A stretch of DNA of 64,000 nucleotides from UBA2166 sp964463965 (GCA_964463965.1 CAYXED010000002.1:255607-319606); one strand, 5' to 3'; positions 32,704 to 41,938 are shown, numbered from the stretch's first letter. The notes: a model not told the origin generated them from the letters alone. Numbers and translations: made by a program.

Positions 32704-33951
32704 ATGGGTAGATCAGCACGTAGGGTTGTTGTTACAGGACTTGGAGTAATTTCTCCAATTGGCATTGGAAATGATGCATTCTTGTCTTCGCTCAAGAATG
32801 GTCAATCTGGTATTGCTCCAATAACGCGCTTTGACACTAGCACATTTTCGTCTAAGGTGGCTGGTGAGGTTAACAACTTTTCTGCTGAGGATCATCTTGG
32901 CCCTCGACGTGCTAATCAGATGGGGCGTTCTGCTCATTTTGCGGTCGCTGCTGCTGGTTTGGCTCTTGATGATTCTGGTATTAGCCTAGAAACGATTGAT
33001 AAAGAAAGGGCTGGAAGTATTATTGGTACTGCGGTTGGGGATCTTGGATGGGCAATTGAGGAGGCCCTCATACAAGATCATAATGGGCATGTTGTCGAAA
33101 ACCCCCGTACTATGTTTATGGCATATCCAAACTCTGTCTCTGGGCATGTGTCTATTTGCTATGGACTAAAGGGGCCAACGGATACGATTTCCAGTGGATG
33201 TGCTTCGGCGGGGACAGCTTTTGGATTAGCATCAGAGCTGATTAATCGTGATGAAGCAGATATCCTTCTTGTTGGAGGGACTGAAGCGCCGTTGCAACCT
33301 ACCATTTTTCGAAATCTTTGTTCAGCGGGGGCATTATCAACGATGAATGGTGGTGGAATGCCCGCGCCTTTTGACAAGGATCGTGATGGTCCGGTTTTGG
33401 CTGAGGGTGCTGGTGTTGTTGTATTCGAAGAATTGGGGCATGCGCTTCGGAGAAACGCAAGAATTTATGCAGAATTTAAGGGATGGGGGTCGACAACTGA
33501 TGCGTTTAGTCTTACGAGGACTGAACCTAATGGAACCCAAGGAATTAGAGCCAGTCTAGCTGCATTAAAAAATTCATCAGTTGCTGTTGACGAGGTTGAT
33601 TATATCAGTGCATATGGGATTGCAACGCCTTCGTGTGATTGGACCGAAACTCGCATTACAAAGATGGTATATGGTGATCGTGCAAAAAAAATTCCTATCA
33701 GTGCAATTCAGTCTATGCTGGGATACTCTTGGGCGGCGATGGGTGCACTGCAATTTATTGCTAGTTGTTTGGCGATTACAGAAGGTGTCGTACACCCAAC
33801 AATCAATTATGTCGAGAAGGACATAAACTGTGATCTGGACTACGTGCCAAATATCTCACGTGATCTCCAGATTGATACAGCCGTGACGGATCAATTCGGT
33901 TGTGGAAAAAACGTTGTTACAGTTGTTCGTCGATATGACGGGACCGAATAG
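32704..33951 (+). CDS. Beta-ketoacyl-ACP synthase fold protein with both catalytic His replaced by Tyr
   Basis: A 415-aa thiolase-fold protein clearly related to FabF (VVVTGLGVISPIGIGNDAFL start; GPTDTISSGCASAGTAFGLA). The nucleophile Cys is kept (C166). The first catalytic His, normally in N-A-H-G-T, is Tyr304 in ISAYGIATP; the second, normally in S-x-x-G-H-x-x-G-A, is Tyr341 in SMLGYSWAAMGA. Both codons (TAT at 33613, TAC at 33724) are unambiguous. Without His-His, decarboxylative condensation as in FabF is unlikely. It may be a chain-length-factor-like partner, an acyltransferase or a diverged ketosynthase. ATG 32704 is chosen over TTG 32683. No ACP or other fatty-acid gene is adjacent. 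Confidence 0.82.
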   Translation: MGRSARRVVVTGLGVISPIGIGNDAFLSSLKNGQSGIAPITRFDTSTFSSKVAGEVNNFSAEDHLGPRRANQMGRSAHFAVAAAGLALDDSGISLETIDKERAGSIIGTAVGDLGWAIEEALIQDHNGHVVENPRTMFMAYPNSVSGHVSICYGLKGPTDTISSGCASAGTAFGLASELINRDEADILLVGGTEAPLQPTIFRNLCSAGALSTMNGGGMPAPFDKDRDGPVLAEGAGVVVFEELGHALRRNARIYAEFKGWGSTTDAFSLTRTEPNGTQGIRASLAALKNSSVAVDEVDYISAYGIATPSCDWTETRITKMVYGDRAKKIPISAIQSMLGYSWAAMGALQFIASCLAITEGVVHPTINYVEKDINCDLDYVPNISRDLQIDTAVTDQFGCGKNVVTVVRRYDGTE

Positions 33952-33968
33952 ATGCGAATGTGTCCATA

Positions 33969-34391
33969 CTACTTTTCAACTGGCAAGCCTGCTTTCTTCC
34001 ACGCTTCAGTGCCTCCTTCAAGGTTATACACGTTAGTGTAACCTTCGGAGAGGAGGGTTCGTGCTGCAACATTTACCATATGACCAGTTTTGCAATATAA
34101 GTAAATGGGAGTTGATTTATCAGAAGGAAATTTTTCTAAGTGATCGCCAATTGCGTTGTGTGGAATGAGGTGGTCAGTGCCTTTAATATGAGGCTGTTGT
34201 GGGGTGTGTACGTCGACCAACAGGATATCACCTTTTGAAACCGCAGCGTCAAAGTCTTTTGCCGGAAGGATATTTAATTCCTTTGGCGGGACAAAAAGTT
34301 GAATAAAACTACAACTGGATAAAAAGAAAACTATTAGGCTGGCCAGAGTTATAATTCTAATGTTGCGAGATCTTTCGTTATGAATTTTCAT
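33969..34391 (-). CDS. Rhodanese-like lipoprotein
   Basis: A 140-aa protein with a lipoprotein signal peptide (lipobox FLSSC, Cys about 27) and one rhodanese domain (LLVDVHTPQQPHIKG... then YLYCKTGHMVNVAARTL and NLEGGTEAWKKAGLPV). The active-site loop starts with Cys (C-K-T-G-H-M), so sulfur transfer is chemically possible. It would be anchored facing the periplasm. GGAG precedes ATG 34391. It ends 17 bases from the ketosynthase-like gene, convergent. Confidence 0.85.
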   Translation of the reverse strand: MKIHNERSRNIRIITLASLIVFFLSSCSFIQLFVPPKELNILPAKDFDAAVSKGDILLVDVHTPQQPHIKGTDHLIPHNAIGDHLEKFPSDKSTPIYLYCKTGHMVNVAARTLLSEGYTNVYNLEGGTEAWKKAGLPVEK

Positions 34392-34540
34392 TGTATAGGC
34401 TCCTCTCGATAGAACTGTGAAATGTTCGTCCTAAAAACGATTTTTCATCTTTGCCTGACGCTGTATGGTAAAATAACATATCATTTAATTCAACGCATGA
34501 ACGTGATTTCTCTGATTATATGACAATAGAGGTATTCCCA

Positions 34541-35434
34541 ATGAACATATGCAGAATAATGTTTGTATCTATTCTTGTGACCCTATATGCATGCGTAGGC
34601 GCATCACCAGTAGAGAATCGCTCACATGCTCCAGATCCGCAAGGTAGCGCAGATGCTGATGTTTCAGCAAGTATATTTGGGGCTGGGATAGGTCTAGTTA
34701 GTGATGTCCCGATGGCATTTATCCCTGCTGGGGAGTTCCGTATGGGAAGTGTGAAGGGCAGCGCAAAAGCAAAAAGATCTGAAGGTCCACAACGAGCCGT
34801 TCACCTTGACGCATATCATATGGATGTCTATGAAGTCACGACAAAAGATTATGCAAAGTTTATTGAGGTAACTCAACCTTCTTTAGCACCAAAGGGGTGG
34901 AGTAGCCTTGATCTCTCGAAACATGGCAATCGACCAGTGGTGGGAGTGACATGGGATGATGCTGTGGCCTATTGTGCTTGGGTGGGTAAACGATTGCCAA
35001 CTGAGGCAGAGTGGGAGAAAGGGGCACGAGGTACTGATGGAAGACAATATCCATGGGGAGATGAACCTCCTACTCCAGATAAGGCAACTTTGACAAAAAA
35101 GTGGGAGGGGTACGAAACCCCTACACCTGTGGGGAGCTTGGAGGCTGGTAAGAGTCCTTATGGCTTGTATGATATGGCTGGCAATGCAATGGAGTGGGTT
35201 TCCGATTGGTATGATCCAAAATACTATGAGAGTGCGCCATCAGAAAACCCACAAGGCCCAGAGGGGGGAAGGGCTGGAATTGTGCGTGGGGGTGGTTGGG
35301 GGTTCTTACCTGCAGATGCCCGTGCGGCAAGACGTATCAATCCACCTCGTGAGACTAGATGTACTAACATTGGGTTTAGGTGCGCTAGAGATGTGGAAGG
35401 AGACTCAACAACTGACAGTCAGCCACCTAAGTAG
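34541..35434 (+). CDS. Formylglycine-generating-enzyme-family (SUMF1) lipoprotein
   Basis: A 297-aa protein; ATG 34541 has AGAGG upstream. The N-terminus is a short signal with a possible lipobox (TLYAC). The rest is one FGE-sulfatase domain: FIPAGEFRMGS, VTWDDAVAYCAWVGKRLPTEAEWEKGARG, YPWGDE, YGLYDMAGNAMEWVSDWY, VRGGGW, GFRCARD. True sulfatase activators use a Cys pair; here the relevant region reads RCTNIGFRCARD, so catalysis is uncertain, and many such proteins are non-enzymatic C-type-lectin-like folds. No sulfatase is nearby. Confidence 0.85.
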   Translation: MNICRIMFVSILVTLYACVGASPVENRSHAPDPQGSADADVSASIFGAGIGLVSDVPMAFIPAGEFRMGSVKGSAKAKRSEGPQRAVHLDAYHMDVYEVTTKDYAKFIEVTQPSLAPKGWSSLDLSKHGNRPVVGVTWDDAVAYCAWVGKRLPTEAEWEKGARGTDGRQYPWGDEPPTPDKATLTKKWEGYETPTPVGSLEAGKSPYGLYDMAGNAMEWVSDWYDPKYYESAPSENPQGPEGGRAGIVRGGGWGFLPADARAARRINPPRETRCTNIGFRCARDVEGDSTTDSQPPK

Positions 35435-35471
35435 TACTAATTTATGCTTTTGTTGAGAAATCTCTACTGTG

Positions 35472-36386
35472 TCAGACTGGTGTTAGCCAGTCAGTGTGAG
35501 AGCCGGATTTTCCTGCCACAATATCAAAGTAGCTGCTCTGGATTTTTTGTGTAATTGGACCCGGTTTCCCCTCGCCTATGTTTCGATCGTCAATTTCTCG
35601 AAGAGGAGTAATTTCAGCTGCTGTTCCAGTAAGAAAAACCTCATCTGCAGTATATAGTTCATCCCGCCCAAATCGCTCTTCCTTAACTTGTAACCCATAA
35701 TCTCGTGCAATCTGAAACACAGAGTGCCTGGTAATCCCTTCTAGGACCGCTTGTAGAGGGGGTGTTTTAATGTATCCACGTCTAACAATAAATATATTTT
35801 CCCCAGTTGCTTCTGCAACATAACCGTCTGTATCCAACAAAATAGCTTCGTCATACCCCGCACGTTTTACCTCTTGTTTTGCCATGATGGAATTAACATA
35901 GTAACCACTAATTTTTGCGAGAGGCATGTTCGAGTTTACGTGATGGCGTGCAAAAGAAGAGATTTTAGCTCGTATTCCGTTTGCCAAACCATCTTCTCCC
36001 AAGTATGTTCCCCATGGCCATGCAGCGATAGCAACACGAACGGGGAGGTTTTCACTCGGATAGAGTCCCATTTCTCCATACCCAAGGTAGACTAAGGGTC
36101 GAATATAGCAGGTGTCGAGGGCATTAGATCTGACCACATCAAGAATTGCATTGTGAATTATTTGTTTGCTGAAAGGAATCTGAATCATCCCAATTTTCGC
36201 TGAGGCAAATAGACGATCAACATGATCTGGGAGTCTGAAAATGGCAGAACCATTTAGACCTTTGTAACATCGAATGCCCTCAAACACTCCTAGCCCATAA
36301 TGTAGGCTGTGGGTGAGAACGTGGACATTGGCCTCCCTCCAGTCTGTGAGTGTGCCATCCATCCAAATTTTTGAAACTTCCTGCAT
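35472..36386 (-). CDS. ilvE: Branched-chain amino acid aminotransferase
   Basis: A 304-aa fold-type IV PLP enzyme. The PLP-lysine sits in MPLAKISGYYVNS; also VHVLTHSLHYGLGVFEGIRCY, and EATGENIF near the phosphate-binding loop. It catalyses the last step of Val/Leu/Ile synthesis. A stand-alone gene convergent with the SUMF1-like gene. Confidence 0.94.
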   Translation of the reverse strand: MQEVSKIWMDGTLTDWREANVHVLTHSLHYGLGVFEGIRCYKGLNGSAIFRLPDHVDRLFASAKIGMIQIPFSKQIIHNAILDVVRSNALDTCYIRPLVYLGYGEMGLYPSENLPVRVAIAAWPWGTYLGEDGLANGIRAKISSFARHHVNSNMPLAKISGYYVNSIMAKQEVKRAGYDEAILLDTDGYVAEATGENIFIVRRGYIKTPPLQAVLEGITRHSVFQIARDYGLQVKEERFGRDELYTADEVFLTGTAAEITPLREIDDRNIGEGKPGPITQKIQSSYFDIVAGKSGSHTDWLTPV

Positions 36387-36580
36387 CTACAACCTCGAAG
36401 TATAAAGAGTCATTACGTAACCATCAACGATGGGTGGCGCATGATAACAGTCTGCAATCAAAGGGGTCAACGGACTCGGTATGTTTGTTCCGTAGACTTT
36501 TTATTAAATAATCCCCTACAATTCTAGCAGTATTGGTGACTATGGTTGATAAAATTCACGTGAAATTAGAGGTCTAAGCT

Positions 36581-38551
36581 ATGAGGAAGTTTCTACGGGG
36601 TTCGTGGCATATAGTTGTTTTGTGTCTTATTTTTAGTTGTATGTTTATGTTAAGAGATGGTGGCACGAATGTTGCGGCACATGGAGATGAACAGCACGAG
36701 AAGAAAGCTAAGGGTGGGGCGGGGAAGCGAGAGGGGCTTTCTCCCTCACCATTTCGGAATAAACGGGACCATGAGATTAATTGGTATGAATGGAGTAGTG
36801 AACCATTTGAGCGCGCTCAGGCAGAAGATAAATTGATTCTTTTAGACCTTACCGCCGTTTGGTGTCACTGGTGTCATGTCATGGATGAGACCTCTTACTC
36901 TGATCCTGACATTATTGAGCGGTTAAATAAGGATTTTATTGCTATTCGTGTTGATACTGATCGACGCCCAGACTTACAGGCACGCTATCTAAGCGGTGGT
37001 TGGCCGTCGACAGATATTCTTGTCCCTAGTGGAGAATTGGTTTTTGGAGCAACCTATCTTCGCCCTGCTCAGCTAAAATCTGTGCTTGATGAGTATCAGC
37101 AGCTTTATCAGGAGCATAAGACAGAAATTTTAAATCGTGCAAAAGTTATGCAGCAAGAAATGAAGGCGGCATGGGCATCTAGTAATGTCCCCAAAGGTGT
37201 CATTGATCCTACTATTGTGACTCGTGCGACTTCTATGATTAAAGGAAATTTTGACAGTGAGAATGGAGGCTTCGGGACTGCGCCAAAGTTTTTTGAGCAT
37301 GACGCCCTAGCGTTTGCCTTTCTTATGCAGCATCGAACAGGTGATGAACAACTTAAAGACATGGTACTTAAGACATTGCGTAAGCAACTTGGAATTTTCG
37401 ATCCTATCTGGGGAGGATTTTATAGATATTCTGTAGATGCTGCGTGGACGACGCCTCATTATGAAAAGATGCTGGATACCCAAGCAATGGCAATAAAGAA
37501 CTACCTAAATGCCTATCAGCTTACGGGGGATCGTCGTTATCGTGCTGCTGTGGAAGGAATCATGCGATATGTTGATCGATTTCTATCTAATGCCGGACAA
37601 GGAGGGTTCTTTGCTAGTCAAGACGCAGATGTTGGTAGCCATGATCCACATGCGGATTTTGTTGATGGTGAAGAATACTATCCGTTAGGTGAAAAAGAAC
37701 GTTTGGCAATTGGTATTCCGCATGTTGATTTGACGGTTCTTACCAATTGGAATGGTTTGATGGCTCAGAGTTATTTACAGGTATATCAGGTTCTTGGTGA
37801 TACGCGTGCTAGAGACTTTGCATTGAAAACCTTAGATATGCTGTATGTTACGCGGTATCGGCAGGGAAAAGGCATCGCACATTATGTTGCACATGGAAAA
37901 CCTCAGCAGTCAGGGCTATTAGTGGATCAAGTCGCTTTTTCCCGTGCCTTGCTTGAGGCGTATGTGACCACTGCAGACCGTTCTTACCTACAAAAGGCTG
38001 AGATACTTGTTGGTGATATGCAAACATTGCTTGAGGACAAAACAGTGGGTGGTTTTTTTGATATGGCGTTTGATCCTAATGCGAAAGGAATGCTTTTGCG
38101 TCCTGAAAAACCAGTGATAGAAAATGCGCGTGCTGCAATTTTGCTAAGTGAACTCTACTATTTCACCGAGAATGATATGTACAAGCAAGCTGCAGAGCGT
38201 ACATTGCAATATCTGATTGGTAGTGGTGCTCAATACCCTCCGGCTCTTGGGGCTCTTGCAGTTGATCGATATCTCAATTATCCGTTACATATTGTGATTG
38301 TGGGAGAAAAAACAGTAAACGTTACAACACAATTATGGCAAGAGAGTCTGCGTGCGTATGCTCCAGGTAAGACTGTTATTTTGCTTGACCCTTCTACTGA
38401 TAAACTTGCTATAGGTGAGGTGAGTTTTCCTAAGCTTTCGGAGCCTGCAGCTTATGTATGTACTGATCTGCTCTGCTCAAAGCCTATAGAAAAACCTACA
38501 AAGCTGCGAGAGAGCCTTGAAAAATTTCTCAAAGCTACCGCGTCATCATAA
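36581..38551 (+). CDS. Secreted thioredoxin-like/DUF255 protein (YyaL/SPATA20 family)
   Basis: A 656-aa protein with a signal peptide (about 1-33). The N-terminal DUF255 thioredoxin-fold domain has the family hallmark WCHWCHVMDETSYSD and RVDTDRRPDL; an (alpha/alpha)6-barrel region follows (GGFGTAPKFF, WGGFYRYSVDAAWTTPHYEKML, WNGLMAQSYL). The signal peptide and a charged spacer (HGDEQHEKKAKGG) suggest a periplasmic location, whereas most family members are cytoplasmic. The function of the family is not settled. AGAGGT precedes ATG 36581. A sigma54-type sequence lies inside the 5' end. Confidence 0.85.
   Translation: MRKFLRGSWHIVVLCLIFSCMFMLRDGGTNVAAHGDEQHEKKAKGGAGKREGLSPSPFRNKRDHEINWYEWSSEPFERAQAEDKLILLDLTAVWCHWCHVMDETSYSDPDIIERLNKDFIAIRVDTDRRPDLQARYLSGGWPSTDILVPSGELVFGATYLRPAQLKSVLDEYQQLYQEHKTEILNRAKVMQQEMKAAWASSNVPKGVIDPTIVTRATSMIKGNFDSENGGFGTAPKFFEHDALAFAFLMQHRTGDEQLKDMVLKTLRKQLGIFDPIWGGFYRYSVDAAWTTPHYEKMLDTQAMAIKNYLNAYQLTGDRRYRAAVEGIMRYVDRFLSNAGQGGFFASQDADVGSHDPHADFVDGEEYYPLGEKERLAIGIPHVDLTVLTNWNGLMAQSYLQVYQVLGDTRARDFALKTLDMLYVTRYRQGKGIAHYVAHGKPQQSGLLVDQVAFSRALLEAYVTTADRSYLQKAEILVGDMQTLLEDKTVGGFFDMAFDPNAKGMLLRPEKPVIENARAAILLSELYYFTENDMYKQAAERTLQYLIGSGAQYPPALGALAVDRYLNYPLHIVIVGEKTVNVTTQLWQESLRAYAPGKTVILLDPSTDKLAIGEVSFPKLSEPAAYVCTDLLCSKPIEKPTKLRESLEKFLKATASS
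36661..36676 (+). promoter_or_regulatory. Intragenic sigma54 (-24/-12) consensus match
   Basis: TGGCAC, five bases, then TTGC: a full match to the RpoN -24/-12 core, with G after TGGCAC as in the extended consensus. It lies at codons 27-32 of the DUF255 gene, in sense direction. Chance or an internal/orphan RpoN site. Confidence 0.25.
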
Positions 38552-38648
38552 TGTTCCTTGTAAGCATGCCCTTCGTTTTTCATGATGGTATTCGCAAAGA
38601 TTTCCCTTTTTCATTCCCATATAAACATTTTTCTCATGGAGTTTTGGA

Positions 38649-39407
38649 ATGCAGCTTTACAATAAAGTAGCCCTTGTTAGTGGTGGAGGGAGCGGTATTG
38701 GGAAATCTATTGCGTTATGTTTGAGTAGAGAGGGTGCTCACGTAATGATTGTTGGGCGCCGAAAAGAATTTTTGCTTAAGACTGTAGATGAGATTCATGA
38801 AAATGCTGGAACTGCTTCGTATGTTGTTGGGGATTATGCAAATGTAGCGGAGGTTCAGAATTCTATTGAAGAAACAGTGGCTACCTTTGGAGCCTTAGAT
38901 ATTCTTGTCAATAACGCAGGAGTTGCGAGATTTTACCCTGTTCTTGATGTGACCGAAGAGGACTATGAATATCAAATGAATGTGAATCTGAAAGGCCTAC
39001 TGTTCGCCACAAAATTTTCGATCCCTTTTCTCGTAAAACGCGGTGGTGGAGCCATAGTGAATATTTCTTCTGGCGCTGGGTTGCGAGCCGTGCCTCAGTC
39101 GTCAGTCTATGGCACCACAAAGGCTGGTGTAGTACATCTGACCAAGGTTATTGCGCTTGAGCTAGCAGAGAAAAATATTCGTGTGAATTGTGTTTGTCCT
39201 GGATTTGTTGATACGCCCATCTTTGATACCTTCATCCCAAAAGAGGAACTTGCTGAATCGAAACTAAAATTTAGTGAGATGACTCCACTAAAACGCATGG
39301 GGAGGCCTGATGAAGTCGCAAAGGCGGTATTGTATTTAGTGTCTGAAGATACAGAGTGGATGACAGGAAATATTCTTACACTTGATGGAGGATTAAACAT
39401 TGGGTAA
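38649..39407 (+). CDS. Short-chain dehydrogenase/reductase (SDR)
   Basis: A 252-aa classical SDR. It has the NAD(P)-binding SGGGSGIGKSIA, NNAGVA, catalytic Ser in ISSGAGLRAVPQ, Y-x3-K in SVYGTTKAG, the VCPGFVDTP loop and the C-terminal GNILTLDGG. The R-R-K after beta-2 (GRRKEF) suggests NADP preference. The substrate cannot be told; FabG-like enzymes share the pattern. Confidence 0.9.
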   Translation: MQLYNKVALVSGGGSGIGKSIALCLSREGAHVMIVGRRKEFLLKTVDEIHENAGTASYVVGDYANVAEVQNSIEETVATFGALDILVNNAGVARFYPVLDVTEEDYEYQMNVNLKGLLFATKFSIPFLVKRGGGAIVNISSGAGLRAVPQSSVYGTTKAGVVHLTKVIALELAEKNIRVNCVCPGFVDTPIFDTFIPKEELAESKLKFSEMTPLKRMGRPDEVAKAVLYLVSEDTEWMTGNILTLDGGLNIG

Positions 39408-39852
39408 TGGCAGGAAAAAAAATGCTCGATGGTTAGTATGGGTGATGGTTCTTTGCTTTGGAGTACTTTATTGCACAGTAAGTGCCTTAGCTGGGTTAGT
39501 TAAGACTTTTCAGCAAACAACAATAGCGTCTATTGTGGAGGATCCGGGATCGTATGACCGTAAGTTGGTTGCTTTGCATGGGAAAATTGTTCGTATGCAA
39601 GGTATAAGGTCTTTTCGTGGGGATGTTTTCGTTGATCTAACACTTGTTGAAGAAAAACAGGAAGAACTTTTATCAACTTTGACGGTTCTTTTTTGGCCTT
39701 CGAAAGAAATGAGTGTCGGCGATATCGTTACTGTTAAAGGCGAATACCATGTCAAATGGAAATTCGGAGGGTTTAAGCGAAGTAATTTTCTTGCTGGTAC
39801 TATTGTGCATCGAAAGGGAGAAGTTTATCGTTCTCCGTACGACTCTTTATAA
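39400..39852 (+). CDS. Exported OB-fold-like protein of unknown function
   Basis: A 150-aa protein starting at TTG 39400, which has GGAGGA 7 bases upstream and overlaps the SDR stop by 8 bases. It has an N-terminal membrane/signal segment (about 10-32), then a small beta-rich domain (ASIVEDPGSYDRKLVALHGKI; IVTVKGEYHVKWKFGG) resembling nucleic-acid-binding-type OB folds seen in periplasmic proteins. No family I can name. Coupled to the SDR. The 160 bases after it hold no gene. Confidence 0.6.
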   Translation: MGNGRKKNARWLVWVMVLCFGVLYCTVSALAGLVKTFQQTTIASIVEDPGSYDRKLVALHGKIVRMQGIRSFRGDVFVDLTLVEEKQEELLSTLTVLFWPSKEMSVGDIVTVKGEYHVKWKFGGFKRSNFLAGTIVHRKGEVYRSPYDSL

Positions 39853-40013
39853 CTATTTTTTGGTGCACCATTGATGTTTTCATAATTTTCCTCTCCGTCT
39901 ACAAGTGAACATGCCGTTGTTGTAACAATTTTGGGAAATTTTTTGAAATCATTGATGGGGGGATCTTGTATGTATAGGAATCATCTGTGTTTTAGCTTAC
40001 CCGCAAAAGGTTA

Positions 40014-40676
40014 TTATTTAGGCAGATATCCGCTAGTAATCCAATGTCGGTCATCTGGCTGTGTAACAGTAAAATGACTAAGTCCAGCACTATCTAATTG
40101 AGATTGTACTTCTTCTGAGGTGAAAGCAGCTAATAGTGAATTGTAGAAATCGGTACGGAGTATTTGGGGGGCAGTGTGGGCATACTGGTCAACAATTGCT
40201 TGAGCAGACTCTTTTGAGAGTGGACGAAGAAGGTCCATTATTAAAATGGGGGCACCTGGTTTGGCAAGACGTTTAATTGCGTTCCAGAAGTCAGTAGGGT
40301 TTGAAATGTGATGTAACAAGCTGTTTGATAAGATGGCATCGGCGGGCGGTGTGATCGTAATGTCTTGTATCTTCTCACATCGTAATTTAATCAAACCAGC
40401 CATCTCATGTTGAGCAATCAATTTTTCTCCCAGTGCAATCATAGGACGTGATGCATCAATGCCAGTTACTATGCATTGGGGGTTTTTTCTGATAAATCGA
40501 ATTGGAATATCGGCTGGCCCACATCCAAGATCTACGACGTGTCCTGATGAAAACTCTGGAAACCGTGAGTTGAACTCAATAACGAAATACTGATTTTCTT
40601 CACTAAAGTCTGCCTTAGCGTATGCAAGTGCTTGATGCGGATCGTCCATAAGTTCTGGCTCAAGGGAACGTTCCAT
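40014..40676 (-). CDS. Class I SAM-dependent methyltransferase
   Basis: A 220-aa protein. Motif I is VVDLGCGPADIPIRF, the acidic residue after beta-2 lies in VTGIDASRPMI, and motif IV is DAILSNSLLHHI. A Met-rich start without a good Shine-Dalgarno. The small C-terminal region HFTVTQPDDRHWI ends the fold. The substrate is unknown. Confidence 0.82.
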   Translation of the reverse strand: MERSLEPELMDDPHQALAYAKADFSEENQYFVIEFNSRFPEFSSGHVVDLGCGPADIPIRFIRKNPQCIVTGIDASRPMIALGEKLIAQHEMAGLIKLRCEKIQDITITPPADAILSNSLLHHISNPTDFWNAIKRLAKPGAPILIMDLLRPLSKESAQAIVDQYAHTAPQILRTDFYNSLLAAFTSEEVQSQLDSAGLSHFTVTQPDDRHWITSGYLPK

Positions 40677-40812
40677 TTCAGAGGCCGCTAAAAAAATATA
40701 TCAATATTCGGTGTGTGGGAGGTTCAGTCACGCCAAGGTTTGCAGGGGACAATATAAAAAATAAACACCCTGCTGAATCTAGTAAGCTAATGTTTGTCTG
40801 ATAGGGTTATCA

Positions 40813-41406
40813 TCAATTTTCAAGTGCCTTTTGTACGGCATCTTTCCCATTCGAAAGAATTGAGTCTCCATCTCCGGTAAGGACGATATCGTATTTGTAG
40901 CTCAATAGTCTTTTAAGGCTATCTTTCGCCTTGGTCATATCTGGAAGCTTGTCTGAGGGTAATAGCCTGAGCTTGCCAGAAGGGGCTCCTATAAGGGCAT
41001 CGCCTAAAATGAGATATCCATTATCTTTTTCTAGTAGTAAGGCAGATTCACCTGGAGATTTCATGTTGGGTAGGTGGATAGCTTTCAATGACCCAGGTAA
41101 TACTTCTCCTTCTTCATAAGTTTTATCAATTGGTATTTCTATCTGAGGGGCATCGGCAAGTGGCACGTAGATGGGAATTTTATATTCTTCTTGAAAGGAG
41201 AAGGCTTCTCGTACGTGATCTCGGTTTGTGATGATTATGTGAGTAGGCAGCATGCTTAAAAGTGTTGCGCCGTCAGTGTCACTGATTGGTGGAGGGTCTA
41301 TGATGACACATTCATCATTTACCGTGATAGCCAATCCATTAAAATTAAGCTGCTTTTCTTCTGAAAACCATGACCACTGCTCAATGCCTGGTGCGATTGA
41401 TATCAC
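40813..41406 (-). CDS. Metallo-beta-lactamase-fold protein with incomplete metal motif
   Basis: A 197-aa protein starting at GTG 41406 (GGAGG upstream). The order of strands (GLAITVNDECVIIDPPP, THIIITNRDHVREA, ALLLEKDNGYLILGDALIG, YDIVLTGDGDSIL) follows the MBL fold, but the usual H-x-H-x-D-H is reduced to T-N-R-D-H, and the later His ligands are also missing (LTGDGD instead of GHG). Probably binds fewer or no metals. Also found in other bacteria as a short MBL-like hypothetical. Confidence 0.65.
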   Translation of the reverse strand: MISIAPGIEQWSWFSEEKQLNFNGLAITVNDECVIIDPPPISDTDGATLLSMLPTHIIITNRDHVREAFSFQEEYKIPIYVPLADAPQIEIPIDKTYEEGEVLPGSLKAIHLPNMKSPGESALLLEKDNGYLILGDALIGAPSGKLRLLPSDKLPDMTKAKDSLKRLLSYKYDIVLTGDGDSILSNGKDAVQKALEN

Positions 41407-41458
41407 TGTAATCCTCCATTTGCTAAATCGATAGGATAAAACCTGTTGAAAAAAACTA

Positions 41459-41938
41459 CTAGCTTCGTTTAATCACAAAGTCACTTTCGTAAATTTTGTA
41501 AGTGGACTCCATCATATTTAGGCTTTTGTATGCTTTTTGCGCAATTTTATTATCTTTTTCTACGTATAGTCGAAGCCCACATACACTAGGGTTTTTTCTT
41601 GCCTGGGATCTGACATGCTCATGTAGTTTTGTCAGTACGGATAATTGGCGATACTGTGGAATAACATAGACGCTTTGGATCCACCAAAATATACCATTTC
41701 TCCAGTCACTCCATTCAAAAGTCACCATCATCTGCCCAATCACGCGAGACTCAATATCAGCGACAGCGTAGAATCCTTTTGAGGAATCGGTAATAACCGC
41801 ATGCACTCCTTGTTTGACGCGGTGTTGGTCGAGGGAAACTCCCTCAGTCTCTAATGCCATTGCCGTGTTATATCGCGTAATAGTCTCAACATCAGCAATA
41901 GTTGCTTGGCGTATTAGTACTGCAGTTTTATCAGGCAT
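41459..41938 (-). CDS. GNAT-family N-acetyltransferase
   Basis: A 159-aa GCN5-type acetyltransferase. Typical elements are IRQATIADVETITRYN, GQMMVTFEWSDW, the acetyl-CoA loop region SVYVIPQYRQLSVLTKL (with Q-Y-R-Q-L-S in place of Q/R-x-x-G-x-G/A, so a degenerate pyrophosphate loop) and LRLYVEKDNKIAQKAYKSLNM. The substrate is unknown. Confidence 0.82.
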   Translation of the reverse strand: MPDKTAVLIRQATIADVETITRYNTAMALETEGVSLDQHRVKQGVHAVITDSSKGFYAVADIESRVIGQMMVTFEWSDWRNGIFWWIQSVYVIPQYRQLSVLTKLHEHVRSQARKNPSVCGLRLYVEKDNKIAQKAYKSLNMMESTYKIYESDFVIKRS

